NCBI RefSeq assembly: GCF_004319545.1
Contig: NZ_CP036313.1
Location: 4,714,501-4,778,500 of the forward strand
Length of the DNA stretch: 64,000 nucleotides
Origin: Desulfobacter hydrogenophilus
GTDB lineage: Bacteria; Desulfobacterota; Desulfobacteria; Desulfobacterales; Desulfobacteraceae
Reading direction: 5' to 3'
The notes below the pieces were generated by a model. The model worked only from the letters and a program-made list of their open reading frames with translations, made no database searches and had not been told where the DNA came from. This document shows, one piece after another, positions 57,643 through 64,000 of the stretch. Both the position numbers and the translations under genes were made by a program. Position 1 is the stretch's first letter; each line of letters begins with the position of its first letter.

Positions 57643-58476
57643 TCAGGCTGCTGTTTCTACCCCTGTCAGATCCTTTTCAAGCCCCATGGCCTGACCCAGC
57701 AATTGGGTAAGAAGTATGGCGGGTATGGGATTTGTTGAACCCGATTTCAGGATAAGGTCCCGGCCATGTTCAAATTGCATGTGGCAATAATTGCATGCTG
57801 TGCAGATGATATCCGCACCTTCCTGTTTTGCCGTTTCATATTTTTTCAGAATAAAATCCCGGGCCAGGGCACTGTTTTTGTCCAACAGGGGATTGCCGCA
57901 GCATTCCAGGCCTTTGGACCAGTTTACGGGTTCTGCCCCGGTCAGTGTGATAATCCGTTCAAATATCGTGGGGGCATTGGGACGGTCATCCAACCCGGTG
58001 ATGGTTGAGGGACGCAAGGCGTGACATCCGTAGCTTGCGGCCACTTTTATTCCGTCAAGGGGATGAATGACGCTTCGCTGGATAACGCCTTTATCTATTT
58101 CCCGGTCCAAGAGGGTCAGCATGTGATGGATTTTGACGCCACCTTTATAATGAAGCCCTTCCTTTTGCAGCATCGAATTGATCAAGACCCGTTTTTCCCA
58201 ATCATTTTGAAAATAATGTTCCGCCTGTTTAAGGGCGCCGAAACAGCACTTACACAAGGTCAGCACAGGCAGGTTATGGGCCTGGGCGATGGCCAGGTTC
58301 CGTATGGACAGCAAAAGAAAGGCATCCAGATTTTTTTCCTTAACAGGATATCCGCAACAGCCAAATTCAAGTTCTTCTACCTTAACATTGAGCCTGGATA
58401 AAACGGCTTTGGCCGACGTTGGATGCTGGGGAATATCAAATCCGGTTCTGCATCCTGAAAATAAAGCACATTTCAT
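57643..58476 (-). CDS. HdrB-like heterodisulfide-reductase-type subunit
   Basis: 277 aa with two CCG domains: FGCCGYPV and CKCCFGALK, then ECCGNPLLD and CTACNYCHMQ. These bind the non-cubane iron-sulfur centres of HdrB proteins. It starts in the last codons of the upstream cytochrome b/iron-sulfur gene, so the two form a unit for thiol or disulfide chemistry linked to the quinone pool. Confidence 0.9.
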   Translation of the reverse strand: MKCALFSGCRTGFDIPQHPTSAKAVLSRLNVKVEELEFGCCGYPVKEKNLDAFLLLSIRNLAIAQAHNLPVLTLCKCCFGALKQAEHYFQNDWEKRVLINSMLQKEGLHYKGGVKIHHMLTLLDREIDKGVIQRSVIHPLDGIKVAASYGCHALRPSTITGLDDRPNAPTIFERIITLTGAEPVNWSKGLECCGNPLLDKNSALARDFILKKYETAKQEGADIICTACNYCHMQFEHGRDLILKSGSTNPIPAILLTQLLGQAMGLEKDLTGVETAA

Positions 58477-60185
58477 ATTCCAAATTCCTGGTGGTATACC
58501 ATGTTTTTAAGTTGATAAAAAATATCCGTAATCTTAACCCCCTGGGGACAATTTTCTTGACATTTATAACAGGTCAGGCAATCCCAGACAATGGCGGCAT
58601 CCTTTGCCAGATCGGTTTGACCAAGAATAAGGGCATGGATGACCTGGTGGGGTGCTGACCCGAATTGTCGCAGATCGCCTGTAACACCTGTCACCGGGCA
58701 TGAGTTGGTACATGTCAGACAGGTATAACATTGTGAAAAGGCACCCGCCTGGAGGGATTTTTTCAAGGACTCAACCACAGGGTTTTTCCCGGGTTTAAGC
58801 ACCACAGGGGCTTTCAGTCCAGCTTTTTCAGGCTGATGTTTTTTGCAAAGCTCCCTTATACGGATAACAGGATCCGGAAGAAATTCCTCCGCCAATTGTT
58901 CTCTGGTTTCCGTCCAGATATCCTGCAGGTTCATTCCGGCAGTACAGACCTGGGAACATTTGTTGCACATGGTGCAGAGAAAACTGCCCTGGGAAAAGGC
59001 ATCCCTTGATTCCTTATCCATTGGCCGGCCCCATGCCGACTCCCGGATGCGAATTACACGTTCCGAGGGAAACACCCATTGGTTATTAAAAATTTCAAAT
59101 AAAGGTCCCACAGCACAATGGCTGGTGCAAGTGCCGCACTCGATGCAGGCGGAAAGATCAAAGACCCGGCGGGTGGCCCTGTTCTCATCTCGTTTTATTT
59201 GTTGTCCTGCAAGTCCCGAAATAATAAGGCTTATCGGGGTTGTCAGGATATGCCGGAATTTACTGAAAGGCAGGTAGGCCAAGCCGAGAAAACAGCTTAA
59301 AAAGTGGATATTCAGTAATAATAAATCCAGGCGGTTCCTGTTGAAAAAACCGGCAACAGGTGTCATGGCAATGGAAAGAGGATAGGATACAAAGGCCCAT
59401 CTTGGATTGGAATGGCATGCTGCACAATTGTCTTCATTGACCAGCCACCCTTCTTCCATAAGTTCCGGGGTGGCCGGGATGGTCTCCCCGGGAAAATAGA
59501 CATTGAATTCTTCCTGCCAGACGGCCTTAAGCGCCGGGAGTTCCTCATCGTAATCCATGGCGCCATATTCATCCACCATGTCGTAAAACACACCGGAGGA
59601 GATGATCTTGGCGGCTTCCAGGCCAAAACCGGACATCATGATGAGTGCAAGCAGGACGATTGCCAGGTAATCGTGGTGCTTGCTGATCTGTTTCAAGCGA
59701 AAATTGGTTTTCCTGCGATATACGGCAATGCCAACTCCCGTCATCACCATTACACCGGCGATATTCCGAAGGGCCATGAAGGGGTTCAGGGTGGATTGGT
59801 AATCTGAAAAAACCACTTCGCTGACATAGCCTTCAAGGGCATGGAAAAAAAACAACCCAAAAAATCCCCAGTAGAGACAGATATGCATAAACCACTTCAG
59901 GGGATCCTGACGCATCAGCGGCAATTGAAGCACTACATTCAGAATAACCGTCTTGAAAAAATGAAACATCCGGACAGGTGAGACCAGAATACCCAACAGG
60001 CCCGACAAAAAAGCTTTTATTCGGTCTGCCGTAGTGAATTCGGCCCGGTCCGGCCCGATGTTTAACCGGAAATATCCAATGATCCTGTAAATGATTCCAA
60101 TGAGGAATACTGCTAACGCAATAAAAAAACTACAGGTATAAAGCACTGTTCCAATCCAATCCAATTTAAAATTGTCAAAATACAA
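58473..60185 (-). CDS. membrane cytochrome b with iron-sulfur domain and a c-type haem site (DsrMK/TmcC-like fusion)
   Basis: 570 aa. The N-terminal half is a NarI/DsrM-like membrane domain of about five helices with several His (MHICLYWGF; KHHDYLAIV). A loop carries CAACH at 254-258, a covalent haem c motif. The C-terminal half has four CX2CX2CX3C sets, the first at 347-357 and the second at 404-414, for [4Fe-4S] clusters. It would pass electrons between the quinone pool, a periplasmic haem and the HdrB-like partner. The CXXCH inside this fusion is uncommon. Confidence 0.85.
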   Translation of the reverse strand: MYFDNFKLDWIGTVLYTCSFFIALAVFLIGIIYRIIGYFRLNIGPDRAEFTTADRIKAFLSGLLGILVSPVRMFHFFKTVILNVVLQLPLMRQDPLKWFMHICLYWGFFGLFFFHALEGYVSEVVFSDYQSTLNPFMALRNIAGVMVMTGVGIAVYRRKTNFRLKQISKHHDYLAIVLLALIMMSGFGLEAAKIISSGVFYDMVDEYGAMDYDEELPALKAVWQEEFNVYFPGETIPATPELMEEGWLVNEDNCAACHSNPRWAFVSYPLSIAMTPVAGFFNRNRLDLLLLNIHFLSCFLGLAYLPFSKFRHILTTPISLIISGLAGQQIKRDENRATRRVFDLSACIECGTCTSHCAVGPLFEIFNNQWVFPSERVIRIRESAWGRPMDKESRDAFSQGSFLCTMCNKCSQVCTAGMNLQDIWTETREQLAEEFLPDPVIRIRELCKKHQPEKAGLKAPVVLKPGKNPVVESLKKSLQAGAFSQCYTCLTCTNSCPVTGVTGDLRQFGSAPHQVIHALILGQTDLAKDAAIVWDCLTCYKCQENCPQGVKITDIFYQLKNMVYHQEFGI

Positions 60186-60463
60186 AATTAAAAAGTAATA
60201 TACTTATTGTGACTAATCCGGAATGTCAAGCGTGTTTTTTATTTTGACAAAGTCCATTTATCTAATCACCTTCCCCTCTCTTTGGCTGAAAACGAATTAT
60301 TTTTGACACGTCGTATGACCTGTTCAAAATTGATATAAATTGCAGGTAAGTTACTTGTAGCGGACCTGCCTTCCTTACGAGCTTACCTTTACAAACCACA
60401 GACCAACACTTATATTAAGCCTTAAATTTTTAAAAAATATAATACTGCACAAGGAGCTTTCAG

Positions 60464-61105
60464 GTGAAACAGATCTTAGTACTGGCCTCGACCAATAAAG
60501 GCAAAACAAGGGAATTACAGGAAAGGCTGCAAGGCTATCCCGTTGACATAAAAAACCTGTCTGACTTCGGTCCCATTCCCGAGGTCATAGAAGACGGTGA
60601 GACCTTTGACGACAATGCATATAAAAAGGCGTCGTTTACGGCCAGAGTGCTGGGGTATCCGGCCTTGGCGGACGACTCCGGGCTTTGCGTGGAGGCGCTG
60701 GGCGGAGCACCAGGCGTGTATTCGGCCCGTTACGCAGGGGAAAATGCCACGGACCAGGACAATGTGGACAAACTTCTGGAAGACATGAAAAATAAAGAGA
60801 ACCGCAAAGCAGCCTTTGAATGTGTGATATCCATTGCGGTTCCCACGGGTGCAGCGCTGACCTATGAAGGCCGCTGCGAAGGGGTACTCACCCGGGAACC
60901 TGAAGGAAACAACGGATTTGGTTATGATCCGCTATTCTTTTTTCCCGAATTGAATAAAACCTTTGCCCAGTTATCCATGGATGAGAAAGCAACGGTCAGC
61001 CACAGGGGAAAGGCGTTGCTGGAAATCACCCAGGAGATGGACAAAATTCTGGACTGGATAGATATCCAAATGTCTCGAATTAGCACTCAAACGGGATGCA
61101 GCTAA
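60464..61105 (+). CDS. rdgB: XTP/dITP pyrophosphatase
   Basis: A 213-aa Ham1-type housecleaning enzyme that removes non-canonical purine triphosphates. Motifs STNKGKTRELQ, LADDSGLCVEALGGAPGVYSAR and EGNNGFGYDPLF. Begins with GTG 60464 after AGGAG. Confidence 0.95.
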   Translation: MKQILVLASTNKGKTRELQERLQGYPVDIKNLSDFGPIPEVIEDGETFDDNAYKKASFTARVLGYPALADDSGLCVEALGGAPGVYSARYAGENATDQDNVDKLLEDMKNKENRKAAFECVISIAVPTGAALTYEGRCEGVLTREPEGNNGFGYDPLFFFPELNKTFAQLSMDEKATVSHRGKALLEITQEMDKILDWIDIQMSRISTQTGCS

Positions 61106-61153
61106 ATTTTTTACCCAACAGGCTGTTACATAATGTTAATTAAGGAAAAAACA

Positions 61154-61735
61154 ATGGATACATTCAAAGAACTGGTAAAATCCAACCGTTCCTGCAGACG
61201 GTTTGATAATACGTTTGCCCTGGATACCCCGACCTTGACTAAGCTTGTGGAGCTGGCCCGATATACGGCCTCCGGGGCCAACAACCAACCCCTGAAATAT
61301 ATTATTTCCAGTAGCCGGGAACAAAACGATCTGATCTTTTCCTGCCTGACCTGGGCCGCTTATCTCAAAGACTGGAAAGGGCCTGAACCTGCGGAACAGC
61401 CCACGGGATACATTGTCATCCTGGGGGATACCACCATTTCAAACAATTTCTGGTGCGACCACGGCATTGCAGCCCAAACCATGCTGCTCGGGGCCCGGGC
61501 AATGGGACTGGCCGGATGTATGTTTGCCGCCATAAATATCAAAAAACTAAAAGAACTGCTTGGTATCGGCAATCATCTGGAGGTCAAGCTGGTCATCGCA
61601 CTTGGCAAACCCGCGGAAGAGGCCTGCATTGATGATGTGGATGACGGTGGAGATATCCGGTATTTCCGGGATGAAAATCAGGTTCACCATGTTCCCAAGC
61701 GTAAGCTTGACGATTTGATTCTCAAAGCCTGGTAG
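61154..61735 (+). CDS. nitroreductase-family protein
   Basis: 193 aa, FMN-binding nitroreductase fold: SNRSCRRFD at the N-terminus, ASGANNQPLKYII and AMGLAGCMFA. ATG 61154 follows AAGGAA. It is two bases from the radical SAM gene, so they are probably co-expressed. Confidence 0.88.
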   Translation: MDTFKELVKSNRSCRRFDNTFALDTPTLTKLVELARYTASGANNQPLKYIISSSREQNDLIFSCLTWAAYLKDWKGPEPAEQPTGYIVILGDTTISNNFWCDHGIAAQTMLLGARAMGLAGCMFAAINIKKLKELLGIGNHLEVKLVIALGKPAEEACIDDVDDGGDIRYFRDENQVHHVPKRKLDDLILKAW

Positions 61736-61737
61736 CT

Positions 61738-63504
61738 GTGAAGGTTCTATTTGTCAATCCATCCTGCCTGGATCCAAGGGTTACGGACCCGGATGCACTT
61801 CAGGTCCCCATCGGGCTCTATTATCTGGCGTCCGGGCTTCTGGACCAAGGCTGGGTATCCGGCATTTTAAATCTTGCACCGGCAGGTCCGGCCAATCCCT
61901 CGGCAAAGGGATCGGCAAAGCATGCACTTGATTTGTTCACCCAAGCCATCATGCAAGAACAGCCTGATATCATAGGGTTTTCCGTAACCAGCCCCACCCG
62001 GATCAATGCCATGGCATGTGCAGAGAAGGCCCGGCAGATCCTGCCGGACAGCCTCATTGTCTTTGGGGGACCCGGGGCCACCTTTATGGCGGATTTCCTG
62101 TTTGGCGCCTGCCCGGCCCTGGATGTGATTGTCAAAGGCGAAGGCGAAATCAGCACAACAAAACTGGTCAATGCCGCAAAAAAAGTAAAAGCGAATTTTG
62201 GGACCATCCACCAGGCCCAGATTATCAGAGCAGAATTGGCACAGGATCTTGGCCGGATTCCCGGCATTGTTTTCCGTAACGGACCGACCCTTCAAGACAC
62301 TGGCCCAAGTGAGCTGGTCAAGGACCTGGACACCCTGCCCCACCCGTCCCGGTATTTCACTTACCAGCACCTGGCTATGTCCAGGGGATGCCCAGGGAAA
62401 TGCACTTTTTGCGGATCTCCGAAATTCTGGGGCACCTCCCTTGTCCGCCGCCACTCACCCCAATGGCTGTTTGAAGAGATAAAGGCGCTTGCCCAAAAAG
62501 GTGTAACCCATTTTTTCATCAGTGACGACACCTTTACTATGGATTGTGATGCCGTCAGGGCGTTATGCGAAAAAATTATCCAGGCAGATCTTGGCATCAC
62601 CTGGAATGCCATCTCCCGGGTGGATTATATTAACGAAAGCATACTTGTCCCCATGCGCCGGGCCGGATGTATCCAGATCAGCTTTGGTGTTGAATCCGGG
62701 GCTGGATCCATCAAAAAAATCCTTGGCAAACCCATCGACAATGCCACCTGCGTGGCAGCCTTTGAAAAGGTGCGCGCCGCCGGAATCCTGCCCCGGGCCT
62801 ATTTTATCTATGGCTCACCGGGGGAGACGGATGCCACCATCCAGGACAGCATTGATCTTATGATCCGGTTAGGCCCGTTGAGCACGGTATTCTACATGCT
62901 GGTCACCTTTCCCGGCACAGCTTTGTATAACCGTGCCGTGCAGAAAGGATGGACCCATGATGGTGTCTGGCAAAAAAACATTGAAGATTTGCCATGGTGG
63001 GAAATAGATCCCAATATGGACTTCTCCCGGGTTAAGGGCTGGGGGGACCGCCTCAGGCAGGCTTTTTTTGACCACCTTGAGGATTTTGTCAACCGCATTG
63101 CCCTTCATCCGGATAAAGCAGTTGCGTCCTTACATGCTGATTTTTTATCAAGGCTTGCCATGACCTTTTCCCATGGGGAATATGCCCGGGATTCCCGGGT
63201 CACAAATGCAGAACAGATCGCTATGAATCTGTTTGAAAAGGCGTTGCAATTTTATCCTTGTCCCAGAGCCTTCCAGGGACTTGCTATGATCCTTCAGAAA
63301 CAAAAAAAGTTTTCCAAGGCCATGGCCTTTCTTAACAAAGGCCTGTCCCATTTTCCAAAAGACAAGGATCTGTGTGTGTGCATGGGGGTGTGCCTGATGA
63401 ATACTGGTGATTTTCACAAGGCCTTAAAATATTTCACCCCGTTTGCCGATGATCCGGCTTTAGGGCAGTACATCAGTATATGCAAACAGAAAACAACGCT
63501 TTAA
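61738..63504 (+). CDS. B12-binding radical SAM protein with TPR-like tail
   Basis: 588 aa. An N-terminal cobalamin-binding Rossmann region (IIGFSVTSPTRI; VFGGPGATFM) precedes the radical SAM cluster C218-X3-C222-X2-C225 (CPGKCTFC) and YINESILVPMRRAGC. The last 95 or so residues have TPR-like helices (ALQFYPCPRAFQGLAMILQK). Such enzymes modify lipids, cofactors or natural products; the TPR tail is a distinguishing feature. The start is GTG 61738. Confidence 0.9.
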   Translation: MKVLFVNPSCLDPRVTDPDALQVPIGLYYLASGLLDQGWVSGILNLAPAGPANPSAKGSAKHALDLFTQAIMQEQPDIIGFSVTSPTRINAMACAEKARQILPDSLIVFGGPGATFMADFLFGACPALDVIVKGEGEISTTKLVNAAKKVKANFGTIHQAQIIRAELAQDLGRIPGIVFRNGPTLQDTGPSELVKDLDTLPHPSRYFTYQHLAMSRGCPGKCTFCGSPKFWGTSLVRRHSPQWLFEEIKALAQKGVTHFFISDDTFTMDCDAVRALCEKIIQADLGITWNAISRVDYINESILVPMRRAGCIQISFGVESGAGSIKKILGKPIDNATCVAAFEKVRAAGILPRAYFIYGSPGETDATIQDSIDLMIRLGPLSTVFYMLVTFPGTALYNRAVQKGWTHDGVWQKNIEDLPWWEIDPNMDFSRVKGWGDRLRQAFFDHLEDFVNRIALHPDKAVASLHADFLSRLAMTFSHGEYARDSRVTNAEQIAMNLFEKALQFYPCPRAFQGLAMILQKQKKFSKAMAFLNKGLSHFPKDKDLCVCMGVCLMNTGDFHKALKYFTPFADDPALGQYISICKQKTTL

Positions 63505-63584
63505 TTTTTTTTTACAAAACAGTTAACATTTTAATTTCTTCTTTACTTCATTTATCAATCTAATTCGGGGGAAATGTCCTTAAT

Positions 63585-64000
63585 ATGAACAACGATTATC
63601 AACTGGCCAATAAAACCAGAAAAGAACTAAAACTTAAGAATCTGCGCCGGGACATCCTTATCAGCGACGGCGCCAAAGCCCTTGATATGATCCTGGAGGC
63701 CCCCTCCCCTGCCACGTTAATCCAGTCCTTTCCGGATCAGGACCTGTACTATTTAATGCATAAAATCGGGGTTCATGATTTCATTCCGGTTCTGGCCCTG
63801 GCCGCATCCAGTCAGTGGGAGTATATTCTTGACGTGGAGGTCTGGGATGACGACCGGCTCAACACCCATATGATCACCCAGGTATTTTCTCTTCTGTTCA
63901 AAGCCGATCCCCAACGTCTTCTGCGTTGGACCATCACGGAAAAACCCGATTTTATAGAATATTATCTGTCACAAAAGATGTATATTTTTATTCGGGAACA
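63585..64000 (+). CDS. partial protein, DUF6178-like, cut by window end
   Basis: Open from ATG 63585 to the last base, at least 138 residues: LKNLRRDILISDGAKALDMI and QDLYYLMHKIGVHDF are followed by WDDDRLNTHMI. This pattern fits a large cytoplasmic family found in Desulfobacterota, which I recall as DUF6178. No function is known. Confidence 0.65.
   Translation, partial: MNNDYQLANKTRKELKLKNLRRDILISDGAKALDMILEAPSPATLIQSFPDQDLYYLMHKIGVHDFIPVLALAASSQWEYILDVEVWDDDRLNTHMITQVFSLLFKADPQRLLRWTITEKPDFIEYYLSQKMYIFIRE

Noticed and set aside
57506..57694. 62-codon plus-strand frame over the terminator
   Set aside because: It spans the terminator hairpin and enters the opposite gene; no protein features.
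1..64000. CRISPR arrays, tRNA and rRNA genes
   Set aside because: None was recognised; no regularly spaced repeats or tRNA-like cloverleaf was seen, though a tool would be more certain.

Overview
The gene content suggests an anaerobic, Gram-negative, sulfate-reducer-like bacterium, most likely from the Desulfobacteraceae or a related Desulfobacterota lineage. This is inferred from a TonB receptor and outer-membrane factor, a HdrB plus membrane cytochrome b/iron-sulfur pair, a rubredoxin, FeoAB with accessory genes, a ChuW/HutW-type anaerobic haem-degradation protein, and large hybrid kinases. No rRNA or tRNA gene was recognised, so the taxonomy rests on gene content only.

Layout. 1-1020: an endonuclease/exonuclease/phosphatase-fold membrane protein, cut by the window edge. 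1160-3845: a decayed group II intron whose reverse transcriptase was first internally deleted and then split by an IS4-type element with an 18-bp inverted repeat and a 5-bp target duplication. 3952-10313 (minus): a tightly overlapping operon of a HutW-like radical SAM protein, ECF S component, EcfT, fused double EcfA ATPase and a 54-aa protein, followed by a TonB-dependent receptor. It looks like a haem or tetrapyrrole uptake and use locus. 10615-18823: a LacI regulator divergent from a sugar/hexitol locus made of a single-chain PTS (IIC-IIB-IIA-HPr-EI), an unusually long MDR dehydrogenase and a PfkB-type sugar-phosphate kinase.

18824-22852 is a graveyard of broken genes: a TonB receptor fragment, an IS200-type element, a damaged Slp lipoprotein, a truncated metal P-type ATPase and a truncated GGDEF-EAL gene. 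23221-31713 is an iron island with FeoA, FeoB, two small or secreted proteins, an ABC ATPase and permease, a DUF4857-like membrane protein, a FeoB-associated Cys-rich protein and a second DUF4198-type protein. 31939-36694 is a tripartite MacAB-TolC-like exporter. A methyltransferase, a toxin remnant, a P-type cation ATPase, an SMR efflux remnant, a MITE-like repeat, a rubredoxin and a second group II intron remnant follow.

41543-48295 holds argO/argP and a polar amino-acid ABC transporter. Its permease gene is cleanly split by a 2,685-bp insertion sequence with 23-bp terminal repeats and a perfect 8-bp target duplication. 48559-51620 has an EamA exporter, a phosphopantetheinyl transferase and an iron-type alcohol dehydrogenase. 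52235-57253 is a signalling cluster: a PhnD-like-sensor hybrid kinase with two receivers and an Hpt domain, a response regulator and a PAS fragment. 57643-60185 is the HdrB/cytochrome b electron-transfer pair. 60464 to the end holds an XTP/dITP pyrophosphatase, a nitroreductase, a B12-binding radical SAM protein with a TPR-like tail, and the start of a further protein.

The strongest candidates for something under-described are the HutW-ECF-TonB operon, the Feo/ABC/DUF4198 island and the intact two-gene insertion sequence inside the amino-acid permease.
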